A stretch of DNA of 64,000 nucleotides, from positions 1,922,001-1,986,000 of the forward strand of contig NZ_CP126307.1 in the NCBI RefSeq assembly GCF_030144325.1. The letters run 5' to 3'. Shown piece after piece: positions 25,053 through 33,540 of the stretch. Within the stretch, counting starts at the first letter, position 1, and the number at the start of each line of letters is the position of its first letter. The position numbers and the translations under genes were made by a program. The notes below the pieces were generated by a model. That model made no database searches and had not been told where the DNA came from. It saw nothing but the letters and a program-made list of their open reading frames with translations. This stretch comes from Bosea vestrisii. Lineage in GTDB: Bacteria; Pseudomonadota; Alphaproteobacteria; Rhizobiales; Beijerinckiaceae.

Positions 25053-26507
25053 TCAGCCGATTGCGCCGATGTCGAAGACCGGCGGAAGCTGTTCGAAGGT
25101 TTGTCGCACGCTCGCCAGCGTCCGGGTCAGCAGATCATGGCTCATCCGCCCGCCCAGGCAGATGCGGATGCCGCCGCCATGGCCGGCGCCGGCCACGAAG
25201 GGATCGGACGGCGTCACGGCGATACGCCGGTCGGCAAGCGAGCGGACGAGGCCGTCCTCGGTCCAATGCGCCGGCACCTTGAGCCAGGCGCAGAGCGAGA
25301 GCGGATGGCTCGAGGCGACGTGTTTCCCAAGGGTCTCCGCGACGATGTGCTGGCGCGCCTTCGCTTCCTCGCGCTGAACGGCGAGCAGCCTTTGCGCCGT
25401 GCCGTCCTCGACCCAGCGCGTCGCGATCTCGGCCGGCAGATAGGTGCCGCTCCAGCTCGTCACACGCAGGATCGAGGCGGCGCGGATCGAGTATTGCGGC
25501 GGCACGACCAGATAGCCGACGCGCAAGCCGGTCAGCACCGTCTTGGTGAAGCTGGTGAGGAAGAAGCCGAGCTCGGGCAGCATCGCGGTGATCGAGGGCA
25601 GCGGCTCCTCAATGAGCGGCTTGTAGACCTCGTCCTCGACGACGAAGACACCATGACGCTGCGCGATCTCAGCAATGGCGCGGCGACGCTCGGGCCCGGC
25701 AACATGGCTCGTCGGGTTATTGAGTGTCGGGATCAGGACGAGGGCACGCACGCCGCCGGCACGGCAGGCGGCCTCGAACGCATCCGGGCGAATGCCCTCC
25801 TCGTCGGTAGGCAGTCCCTTGAGGCTGAAGCCGAGGATGTTGGCGAGGCCAATGACACCGTGATCCGTCAAATTCTCGGTCAGGACGAGGTCGCCGGCGC
25901 GGACCACGCAGGTCAGAGCCAGGAACAGCGCATGCGCAGCGCCGTTGGTGATCAGGACGCGCTCGACCGATGTCTCGACGCCGAGCGGCTCCAGCCAGAG
26001 GCGAGCGGCTTCGCGATGGCGGTCGAGACCGGCGATCGGTCGGCAAGGCCGCATGAAAGCGCCGTTGTCATCCTCTGCTAGCGCTGCCAGCGCCTGGCGC
26101 GAGGCCATCTCATGCGCATCGAGATAAACCCCGCGCACGATCGAGAGATCGACGACCTGCGTTGGGCTGCGGTCGAGCATGAGCCGCCCCGCCTGCTCGG
26201 TGACGCGGCTCTTCACGAAGGTCCCGCGCCCGACCTCGCCGCTGAGATAGCCGAGGCGCTCGGCCTCCTTGTAACTGAGGCTGACGGTCTGAACCGATAT
26301 GCCGAGCTCGCGGGCAAGGTCGCGATGGGTCGGCATCCGGTCCATCGGCTTCAGGACGCCGGCGCCGATGTCGGCGATGATGCGCTCGGTCAGCGCGGCG
26401 TGCTTGGTCGTCCCCTTCTGCTTCGTCAGGACCGGCTGCCACTCGACCGCTTTCTCCAGAGCCGGAGAAGGTCGGGCGCCAGGAGACTGGTCGGCTTGAC
26501 GGCGCAT
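25053..26507 (-). CDS. enuR: MocR/GntR-type ectoine regulator EnuR
   Basis: This 484-residue MocR-type regulator has a winged helix (residues about 35-100; THRDLARELGISVQTVSLSY) joined to an aminotransferase-like domain. The PLP lysine is Lys322 in FLTSFTKTVLTGLRVGYLV. NNPTSH near 264 and VVEDEVYKPL near 290 are further PLP-domain marks. EnuR proteins repress ectoine catabolic genes and respond to pathway intermediates through bound PLP. It is divergent from asnC, and its stop is 115 bp from the eutB start. Confidence 0.88.
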   Translation of the reverse strand: MRRQADQSPGARPSPALEKAVEWQPVLTKQKGTTKHAALTERIIADIGAGVLKPMDRMPTHRDLARELGISVQTVSLSYKEAERLGYLSGEVGRGTFVKSRVTEQAGRLMLDRSPTQVVDLSIVRGVYLDAHEMASRQALAALAEDDNGAFMRPCRPIAGLDRHREAARLWLEPLGVETSVERVLITNGAAHALFLALTCVVRAGDLVLTENLTDHGVIGLANILGFSLKGLPTDEEGIRPDAFEAACRAGGVRALVLIPTLNNPTSHVAGPERRRAIAEIAQRHGVFVVEDEVYKPLIEEPLPSITAMLPELGFFLTSFTKTVLTGLRVGYLVVPPQYSIRAASILRVTSWSGTYLPAEIATRWVEDGTAQRLLAVQREEAKARQHIVAETLGKHVASSHPLSLCAWLKVPAHWTEDGLVRSLADRRIAVTPSDPFVAGAGHGGGIRICLGGRMSHDLLTRTLASVRQTFEQLPPVFDIGAIG

Positions 26508-26545
26508 AGATTGTCTCGTTCTTAAGAAGCATCGTTCATGACATT

Positions 26546-27015
26546 ATGCACGCGCGGCTACCGAAGATGAAGCTCGATCCCATCGACCTCAAGATCGTCG
26601 CGGCCCTGCAGCGCGACGGCCGCATGACCAAGCTCAAGCTCGCCGAGAGGGTGGCGCTGTCGCCCGCTGCCTGCTGGGAGCGGCTGCGCCGGATGGAAGC
26701 AGCCGGCGTGATCAAGGGCTACACCGCGATCGTCGATCTGGAGCCCGACGCTCCGCGCACCACGGTGATCGTCGAGATCAGCCTGAAGAGCCATCAGCAG
26801 GCGGATTTCCGCCGCTTCGAGGAGGCGATGGCCCGGGAGCCGGCCATCGTCGCCTGCGACGCCACGGGGGCGGCATCGACTACATCATGCGGGTGGTCGT
26901 GCCCGACATCGACAGCTATCAGCGCCTGATCGATCGGCTGCTGGAGCCGGCGAACGGGATCGAGCGCTACTATTCCTACGTCGTGACCAAGAGCATCCCG
27001 CTGTTCGGCGCGTAA
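26546..27015 (+). pseudogene. asnC: Lrp/AsnC family regulator of the ectoine cluster (AsnC/DoeX), frameshifted
   Basis: The first frame has a full AsnC helix-turn-helix (DPIDLKIVAALQRDGRMTKL; LSPAACWERLRRMEAAGVIK) and part of the ligand domain (TVIVEISLKSHQQADFRRFE). It runs out of frame at the G-run 26866-26870. Adding one G restores the rest: GGGIDYIMRVVVPDIDSYQ, then IERYYSYVVTKSIPLFGA and a stop at 27013-27015. The full protein would have about 157 residues, the family norm. Start codons at 26546 or 26567 are possible. AsnC/DoeX commonly regulates ectoine catabolic genes. Confidence 0.84.
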
Positions 27016-27226
27016 GCTGTCCGCTGAATCGGAGCCCTACAGGAGCTTCGCTCATTCGACTCTCCGACAACGGAAGATCGGCCAGAGGCTCTCGGAATCA
27101 GGACCGGGAGCGACCCACGATTCCATTGTAAAAGGCTCGCGTTCCGCACTCGTTCTTGAATTTCGGGCTCGGCCGTGGTGGCGGCGCCGTCTACTTCCTC
27201 GCGCCCCTGCTGTCCGGGCGCAAGGG

Positions 27227-28719
27227 CTAGCGGAACGGCCAGGGCAGCCGCAAGATCCTCTCGGGATCCAGAAACCGCGTTCCTGGAAGCGATCGGAACG
27301 GACCTACCGTCGGGCTCATCTTGAATGGCCTGAGCCCGCGCGGATTGCGATTGAGCCGATCCACGGCTGATGCGAGCCCATCGGCTGCGATGGCAGTCTC
27401 GACATCGCCGGCAGGGCAATCGAGATGCTCGGCCAGGAGCCGGTTGCGGATAGCAGCGATGCTTCGACGATCCGCCGGGCTGTTCGCCTCGATTGCGACG
27501 TCGCATTCCGTGTCGAGGCCAATCGAGCGGTTGTTCAGGTTCGAGGAGCCGATCCGGATCATCCGATCGTCGATGATGATGAGCTTGGCGTGGACCAGGA
27601 CCTCGGTCTCGGCCTTCGCGCCCGGAACCACCGGATAGAAGGCGCGAAGCCGGCCGAAGCGATCCGCCCGGGCAAGCCGACGGATCAGTCGATCGCGATT
27701 CTCCGACATGGCGAGGCGTTCGAGGAGACCGCGGGATTCCTGCGTCATCACGATGACGATGTCTGGCCCGTCGGCTGCTTTGAGCCGCCGCGACAGAGCG
27801 GCACCGATGCGTTTCGCCGTCAGGTATTGCGCCTCGATGTAGATGGCGCGCTTCGCCGCGGCGATCATGTCGAGGGCCAGGGTCGAGGACTCGTGAATCT
27901 CGGCGCGGCCGGCATAGGACGGTCCGGTCCGCGCGATCGCGATAGCCGCAGGATGGAAGTCCGGCATCAGGCCGTCTGGCCATGCATCGCCTGCGTCAGC
28001 GCCTGCTGACGAACCCGCACCACCCGGCGGCATGCCCGTCGCGCAGTGCCAGCGCTCGGCAGCCACCGCACACATCGCAGCCGCCGCACCGCCATCGAAG
28101 ACCATCTGGATATCGTGGACGGGCGGATAAGGCTTGCCATCGCAGTCGACCCGCCGCGGATCGTTGGCCAGATGCTCCGGTGTATCCCAGCGGCGGACCG
28201 TGAGGTCCATGCCACCGACGAAGGCTATCGCGCCATCGATGCAGACGATCTTCTGGTGATGCGAGCCATAGATCGGGTGCTGCGTGTCGAATTTGAGCTC
28301 AATGCGCGGATGGTCCCGCCAATCGCTGCCGAACAGCCCGGCGCAATGGCGCTCGGGCCGTGCAGCACCGAAGCGCTCCAGATCAGGATGTGAACACAAA
28401 GCTGCGGGTTCGCTTCGACAAGGGCGCGCAACAACTGCCCGAGAGGCGGCGATTCCTCGCCGTCGGCTTGCGGCCGCAGACGGATTCGACCGTCGAAATC
28501 CCAGCCGATGATGATGATCGAGCGCCTTGCCTGGCGAAGGCTGCTTTCGAGGTGACGGAAATAATCGGCGCCATCGACGAGGACGGCAGCGCGCTCCACC
28601 TTCACCACATCGAAACAGTTGCGGCCGGGACAGAGCACCGAGGCCGAGGCCCGCGACACCGAATTCTGCTGCAGCCGATCGCCCTTCCAGAAGGCATTCA
28701 AACGAGAGGACAAGCTCAT
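27227..28719 (-). pseudogene. Phospholipase D-like / cardiolipin synthase-like protein, frameshifted
   Basis: The N-terminal piece (start ATG 28719, MSLSSRLNAFWKG) has SLRQARRSIIIIGWDFDGRI and PQLCVHILIW. The C-terminal piece, in another frame, has both catalytic HKD motifs: HHQKIVCIDGAIAFVGGMD and VHAKLIIIDDRMIRIGSSNL. Joining requires one extra base near 28353-28357 (GGCCCG to GGCCCGG on the coding strand). The repaired protein has about 498 residues, normal for PLD-type phosphatidyltransferases. The likely substrate is a phospholipid; it may act in cardiolipin synthesis or turnover. Both halves are well preserved. Confidence 0.82.
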
Positions 28720-28810
28720 CACGGCGGCGCAACGTTCCGCGCCACGGGATTGTTCCCGCATCGTGCCAAAGCGGCAGCTGACAAAAGAACGGGCCGCGAT
28801 GACTGTCGTC

Positions 28811-29745
28811 TTACGCGGCCTGCTTGTCCGCCTCGGGATTCCAGACCAGCTTCAGCATGCGCATCAATGTTGCGGCATCGCCCGGTGCATGGCGCTTATC
28901 GGTATTGTCGAAGAACACGACGACATCGCGTGGCTGAGCGGGGGCAGCGCCTTCATCGCCGGCAAACTCGCCGTCCCGCATCGGCTCTCCACCCGCCCAG
29001 GCCTCGATGCGCGCCGCCCAGCGTTGCAGTTCCGCCTTCTCGTAGCGCGAGCGGTAGAGTTCCGCCGAACCGTGCAGCCGGCAGTAGACGAAATCAGCGG
29101 TCAGATCCATCAGCCGGGGCCACTCGACCGTGTCGGCACAAACCAGCGCTACACCGTAACGACGCAGCAGGTCGATGAAAACCGGGTCGCGAAAACTGTC
29201 ATGACGGATCTCGATCGCGTGCCGCACCGGCCATTTCGCGTCCGCCTGCACCCAGGCTCGACCCGCCAGACGCTCGTCATGCCGTCGCGCCAGCGCCGCT
29301 GCCGCCTGTGTGTCCTGCGGAAGCAAGGCAAGGAAATCCTCCATCACGGCTGGATCGAAGCGGAAATTCGGCGGAAACTGCCAGAGCAACGGCCCCAGCT
29401 TCGACCCAAGCTGAAGCAGGCCGGACGCAAGGAAGTTGGCGAGCGGCGTCGCGATGTCTGAGCCGGCGCATATGGGTGATGTAGCGCGAGCCCTTGATGG
29501 CGAAGACGAACCCGTCGGGCGTCGCCTGCGCCCAGCGCGCGAAGACATCGGGTTTTTGAAGCCCGTAGAATGTGCCGTTGATCTCCAAGGCCGGAAACTG
29601 CCGGGCCGCGAAGGTGAGCTCGTTTTTTTTGCACCAATCCTTCCGGATAGAAGTGTCCGCGCCAGGGCGAATACGTCCACCCTGACACACCGATGCGGGT
29701 CGCCGGGCGCTCTTGCTGACGCGCGCGTCTCGCCTGCTTGCTCAT
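28811..29745 (-). pseudogene. DUF72 family protein, two apparent frameshifts
   Basis: Three frames in order give a complete DUF72 protein. They are RIGVSGWTYSPWRGHFYPEG (from 29745), NELTFAARQFPALEINGTFY up to YITHMRRL, and SDIATPLANFLASGLLQLG to the stop at 28811. The first break is the eight-T run at 29623-29630; reading seven restores VQKNELTF. The second lies near 29457-29465 and needs either one base fewer or two more. The product is a TIM-barrel-like protein of unknown biochemical role. A ribosome binding site check was not decisive for the start. Confidence 0.8.
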
Positions 29746-29825
29746 AGCCACGCCTCAGCCAGGTGTCGGGCACGGACCCCAACGCGAGATTCATCGGAAG
29801 ATGCTCGCGGCAAACGCCCAGCCGC

Positions 29826-30385
29826 TCACTCCTGTTCCGGGCGGTGCGTTCGGTCTGAACGCGATCCTTGGAGCCCGCCGCTGCAGTGATCGAGCATCGG
29901 TCCGTCCCGCCCGGATACTGGATCCGCCACCGGTCTGACCAGGCGGTTGATCGCCGTCCTTAGCTCCCCGCTCGGGGCATCGCGCAGAATGTCCCCGCTC
30001 TGCCCGGCGGATAGGCGCCGACGACGAGAAAGTCGCTGCTGGCGCTGAGCCGGCGGTGGCCCGTGCCGGCTGGAAGCAGCAGCACGTCTCCCGTCGAAAC
30101 GCTGAGCTCGCGGCCGCCCTCGCCGCCAAGGACGAGCTCGGCCGAGCCCTTGGCGATGCCGAGTACCTCATGGCCCTTCGAATGATAGTGATGGAAGTCG
30201 TAGATGCCGTTTCGCCAGGCCGGCGGCCAGCCATTCTCTTCGAAACGCCGCTCCATCGCGCTGGCGAGGTCGGCCGGGTCACGAGGAAAAGCCTGCCGGT
30301 AGACGAGCGCCGGGAAGCGCGGATTATTCGGGATAGGTCCGCGCTCCTCGAAGGGCAGGACGAGAATCGTCATCGGCGCTGCCAT
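29826..30385 (-). pseudogene. Cupin domain protein, frameshifted near the C-terminus
   Basis: The cupin core is clear: YDFHHYHSKGHEVLGIAKGS with metal-type His and Glu residues, then ELSVSTGDVLLLPAGTGHRR. The ATG at 30385 follows GGAGCGAGCG. After VVGAYPPGRAG the frame ends early (stop near 29960). Adding one base to the four-C run at about 29993-29996 (GGGG on the coding strand) gives GDILRDAPSGELRTAINR, then VADPVSGRDGPM and a stop at 29826-29828. This longer tail resembles family members. Function unknown. Confidence 0.72.
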
Positions 30386-30397
30386 CGCTCGCTCCAA

Positions 30398-30625
30398 TCA
30401 ATCGGAGCGCGGCCCGCTCGGATCGCGATCGCGGCCATGACCGTTGCCGGGCGTGGCGTCGCCATCCCCCGACAGCACGACCGGATTGGCGCTTACCAAC
30501 CCTCCAGGATTCGGCTTCGCCTGCGAAGGTGCGAATTGCCCCTCCGCGTCCTGCTTCGCCGGCTGGCGGGATTTCACGTCCGCTTCCTGCTCAGGGCTCA
30601 ATGTATTGCCGTGTCCATCACGCAT
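30398..30625 (-). CDS. Small hydrophilic hypothetical protein
   Basis: This 75-residue protein is very polar (Asp, Gly, Pro and Gln rich), with no hydrophobic segment and no recognised domain. It is supported by a strong ribosome binding site (AAAGGAG, eight bases before the ATG) and by its tight position between the cupin and membrane protein genes on the same strand. It is probably disordered. Function unknown. Confidence 0.55.
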   Translation of the reverse strand: MRDGHGNTLSPEQEADVKSRQPAKQDAEGQFAPSQAKPNPGGLVSANPVVLSGDGDATPGNGHGRDRDPSGPRSD

Positions 30626-30647
30626 GATGAGCTCCTTTGATTGTCGT

Positions 30648-31526
30648 TCAACGCGTGCCCCATAGGGTCGTCAGGTCGAGTTCCTCGTCACGGTGCTTGC
30701 CGCCGAGCTGAGCCGCCATCCAGGCTGCGGCTGCGCCGACCAGCAACGCCGCTGCGGTCAGGAACGCCGAGAGAACGCCCATCTTGCGGGTGCGCTCGGC
30801 GGCTTGCTTGGCAGTTTCCTTTGCCTGATTGAGACGGGCGAAGGCGTCGTCGATCCGCTTCTCGGCTTCGGGCTGAGCAATGCTCATCCGGGTCGCCATC
30901 CGGCTCGCAATATAGGAGCGATCCGCCTGATCGAGCTGGCCGCTCGCGAGGCTGCGCAACAGGATGCGCGATGCTTCCTCGCGCTGGCCCTGTGACACCG
31001 GCTCGGTCCCGCTCGTCCTCGTCAGCGTATCGAGCGCCGACGCCAGCGGATCCGGTTGCTGGCCCAGTGCCGTTCCAGCGGCGCTCGTGGCGGCAGCGGC
31101 TCCCATTGCAGCGGTCTTTGCAAGTCCGACAGCGGAGGACGCCGCCAGCCCGGCGACGAGCAGAGCCCCGACAGCCCAGACGACCAAACCGTGGGCTCCA
31201 TCGCGCACGTGGCGTTCGTGCATGCTGGCATCGGCGGCCGGACGCCGCATCCGACCCGCGAGATAACCGCCAGCCCCGGATGCCATCACGGTCACCCACA
31301 GAACCCAGAGCGCGCCGGCAATCGCCAGCGCGGTCAGACCTGTCGACCGCGAGGGTTCGACGGAGACGAGGGACAGCCCGATCGCCGAGCCGAAGGTGGC
31401 GAGGAGAGTCGTGATGGCTGCGGACAGGACTGCCCCGCCAAGGATTGCGCTCCATTCGAGATAGGAGCCGGAATGCGCCGCGGGTTCGGCCGGCGCGACG
31501 ATGATGTCAGTGGTTTCGATTGCCAT
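30648..31526 (-). CDS. Integral membrane protein of unknown function
   Basis: This 292-residue protein has about four hydrophobic segments: near residues 25-50 (ILGGAVLSAAITTLLATFGS), 65-90, 112-140 and 250-270. A polar helical stretch rich in Glu, Ala and Lys (about 160-245) lies between the third and fourth. The ATG follows ATAGGAG at seven bases. It sits downstream of a 24-residue membrane peptide gene. I do not recognise a named family. Membrane-fusion or stress-envelope roles would be guesswork. Confidence 0.78.
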   Translation of the reverse strand: MAIETTDIIVAPAEPAAHSGSYLEWSAILGGAVLSAAITTLLATFGSAIGLSLVSVEPSRSTGLTALAIAGALWVLWVTVMASGAGGYLAGRMRRPAADASMHERHVRDGAHGLVVWAVGALLVAGLAASSAVGLAKTAAMGAAAATSAAGTALGQQPDPLASALDTLTRTSGTEPVSQGQREEASRILLRSLASGQLDQADRSYIASRMATRMSIAQPEAEKRIDDAFARLNQAKETAKQAAERTRKMGVLSAFLTAAALLVGAAAAWMAAQLGGKHRDEELDLTTLWGTR

Positions 31527-31535
31527 GGCAGGCTC

Positions 31536-31610
31536 CTATCGCAGGCCGATGAAGGAGAGGATCGCCATGACCACGACCACGAGGCCGACCAGATAGATGA
31601 TGCTGTCCAT
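31536..31610 (-). CDS. 24-residue single-pass membrane microprotein
   Basis: A short frame with ATG at 31608-31610 encodes 24 residues: MDSIIYLVGLVVVVMAIL followed by SFIGLR. It is one hydrophobic membrane segment ending in a positively charged residue. GGGAGAG lies seven bases upstream. It is 9 bp before the larger membrane protein gene on the same strand, so the two are probably co-expressed. From memory, similar tiny hydrophobic proteins occur in related bacteria; this was not checked. Confidence 0.6.
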   Translation of the reverse strand: MDSIIYLVGLVVVVMAILSFIGLR

Positions 31611-31876
31611 TGCTGCTCTCCCGGTTTTCGCGCTTGGCGAGTGCCGGGAGAACTGCCGACGGATCAGACAGTTCCGTCGCGGCGAGCAGCTGCGGAAGGA
31701 TGCCTGATCAGGCGCCCGACAGCTCAGCTTTGGTGCGGTCAGCAATGAGCGGGCTCGCCAGAACGCTCCATGATCATGGGCATCGAAGGCGCAGCGTTTA
31801 AAGCTGACGGCCAGTCGGCCAGTCAGGCCGCGCCATCGGAGGCGTGAGCGAATCGAACTGGCGTGAGATCAAAAAA

Positions 31877-31966
31877 TGGCGGACAGGGAGGGATTTGAAC
31901 CCCCGATACCCTTGCGGGTATGCCGCATTTCGAGTGCGGTGCATTCAACCACTCTGCCACCTGTCC
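31877..31966 (-). tRNA. tRNA-Ser, anticodon CGA
   Basis: The minus strand folds as a class II tRNA of 90 nt. The acceptor GGACAGG pairs with CCTGTCC, the discriminator is G, and CCA is encoded. The anticodon arm CCGCA-CTCGAAA-TGCGG gives CGA, decoding UCG. The long variable arm is ATACCC-GCAA-GGGTAT, and the T loop TTCAAAT is normal. Confidence 0.95.
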
Positions 31967-32308
31967 GCGGTCGCTCTGGTCGAAGCGGGCTGGTTACTAC
32001 ACAACGCGCCCCCTCCGCACAAGCCTTTCCGATGCGATCCGGTGACGAGCCTGTCGCGGCCCTGAAATCATTCGCCTCCAGGCTGCTTTTCCTTGACGGC
32101 TCGCCCATGCGCGACTAGGAAGCCGCATCCGGCGTGGGGAAACCCGCGCCTGATCTCTTTGGCTATTGCCGATGGTGCCGCTCCACGCGGACGGCTCAGC
32201 GAGCTTCAAGAGCGAACCCGACCACGCAACCGACTGCCAAAAAGCCGTCCCGCGTGCGCCCCTCAGGGGGTTCATGACAGGGCGGGGCTCAACATGGAGA
32301 ACACTAAG
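31967..32308. other. 342-bp gap upstream of rplU
   Basis: This stretch separates the divergent tRNA-Ser and rplU. It should contain both promoters and the rplU leader. In-frame codons extend upstream from rplU to 32093, but that peptide does not look like L21, and GGAGA at 32296-32300 supports the ATG at 32309. I see no clear sigma-70 boxes or strong hairpin. Confidence 0.4.
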
Positions 32309-33019
32309 ATGTTCGCAGTCATCAAGACCGGCGGCAAGCAGTTCCGCGTCGCCGCCAATGACCGCATTACTGTCGCCAAGATCGAGGGCAACCCGGGCGA
32401 CACCGTCGCTTTCGGCTCCGTCCTGATGCTGACCGATGGCGAGAAATCGACGATCGGCGCCCCCTTCCTCGGCGACATCACCGTCGCCGGCGAGATCGTC
32501 GAGCAGGCCCGCGGCGAGAAGGTCATCGCCTTCAAGAAGCGTCGCCGCCAGAATTCCAAGCGCAAGCGCGGCTTCCGCGCCGAGCTGACCGTTGTGCGCA
32601 TCACCGACATCCTCACCGGCGGCAAGAAGCCTGAGATGAAGAAGGGCGAAGCCGCTCCCGTCGCGCTCAAGGCCGGCAGCGAAACCGTCAAGGGCAAGGC
32701 TTCGGCCAAGACCGCTGCGGCCAAGCCTGCGAAGGCCAAGGCTGAAGCCAAGGCCGAGGGCCTCGACGCCTCCAACCTCTCGCTGATCTCGGGCGTCGGC
32801 CCGACCATCGAGAAGAAGTTGCGTGCCGCCGGCATCACCTCCTGGAACGACATCGCCGCCTGGACCGAGGCCGATGTCGCCAAGTGGGACGAGGAGCTCA
32901 AGCTTCGTGGCCGCGCCACCCGTGAGGAGTGGGTCGAGCAGGCCAAGGAGCTGCTCGCCGGCAAGCCGCCGCGTGCCAAGGCCGACCAGGCCGAGCAGGC
33001 GTCCGGCGAGGACTACTGA
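32309..33019 (+). CDS. rplU: Ribosomal protein bL21 with C-terminal helix-hairpin-helix extension
   Basis: Residues 1 to about 103 are bL21 (MFAVIKTGGKQFRVAANDRI; GEKVIAFKKRRRQNSKRKRG). The protein then runs on to 236 residues, about twice the usual length. The extension is an Ala/Lys-rich linker (KTAAAKPAKAKAEAKAEG) followed by a helix-hairpin-helix-like domain: LSLISGVGPTIEKKLRAAGI, then WNDIAAWTEADVAKWDEELK. Long L21 proteins of this type are known in alphaproteobacteria. It is followed by rpmA and then, after other genes, obgE. Confidence 0.95.
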   Translation: MFAVIKTGGKQFRVAANDRITVAKIEGNPGDTVAFGSVLMLTDGEKSTIGAPFLGDITVAGEIVEQARGEKVIAFKKRRRQNSKRKRGFRAELTVVRITDILTGGKKPEMKKGEAAPVALKAGSETVKGKASAKTAAAKPAKAKAEAKAEGLDASNLSLISGVGPTIEKKLRAAGITSWNDIAAWTEADVAKWDEELKLRGRATREEWVEQAKELLAGKPPRAKADQAEQASGEDY

Positions 33020-33119
33020 CCGGGGCTGACAGGCTCCGCGCAGCTTTCACGCCCGATCGGGGTGGCTTTTGCCGCCGATTCGGGTTACATCGACTGAAGA
33101 GTTTTTGAGGTAGGGCGTT

Positions 33120-33386
33120 ATGGCTCACAAAAAAGCAGGCGGCTCGTCGCGCAATGGTCGCGACTCCGAAAGCAAGCGTCTCGGCGTAAAGCGTTTCGGC
33201 GACCAGGTGGTCGTGCCCGGCAACATCATTATTCGTCAACGCGGCACCAAATGGCACGCCGGCGTGAACGTCGGCATGGGCAAAGACCATACGCTCTTTG
33301 CCACGTCGAACGGTCGCGTCCGATTCACGACGAAGCTCGGCCGAGCTTTCGTGAACGTAGTCCCGGCCCAAGAGGCCGCAGAGTAA
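33120..33386 (+). CDS. rpmA: Ribosomal protein bL27
   Basis: This 88-residue protein starts MAHKKAGGSSRNGRDSESKR and carries the expected IIIRQRGTKWHAGVNVGMGK. The length is normal. The short N-terminus matches the form without a cleaved leader. It lies 100 bp after rplU, the usual order, and is followed by hairpins ending in a strong terminator. Confidence 0.97.
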   Translation: MAHKKAGGSSRNGRDSESKRLGVKRFGDQVVVPGNIIIRQRGTKWHAGVNVGMGKDHTLFATSNGRVRFTTKLGRAFVNVVPAQEAAE

Positions 33387-33482
33387 ACGGCGGATAGGGA
33401 ATGTTCTCGATCCGCCGGTTCCATCGAACCGGACGGATCAAGGGAATAAGAACCCCAAGCGGGTTTCCCGAAGGTCAAGCGA

Positions 33483-33516
33483 GGGGGAGATGGGACCAAA
33501 GCCCATCTCCCCCTTT
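33483..33516 (+). terminator. Rho-independent terminator after rpmA
   Basis: GGGGGAGATGGG (33483-33494) pairs perfectly with CCCATCTCCCCC (33502-33513) around a 7-base loop and is followed by TTTCGTTT. A smaller upstream repeat (GGCGGAT 33389-33395, ATCCGCC 33410-33416) may add to it. It should separate rplU-rpmA from the acetyltransferase gene. Confidence 0.8.
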
Positions 33517-33540
33517 CGTTTGCGCCGACGGAGAAACCTG

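Noticed and set aside
26508..30400. Genomic island or prophage explaining the broken genes
   Set aside because: No integrase, transposase, direct repeats or tRNA-end duplication were seen. The broken genes are ordinary chromosomal families with one- or two-base breaks.
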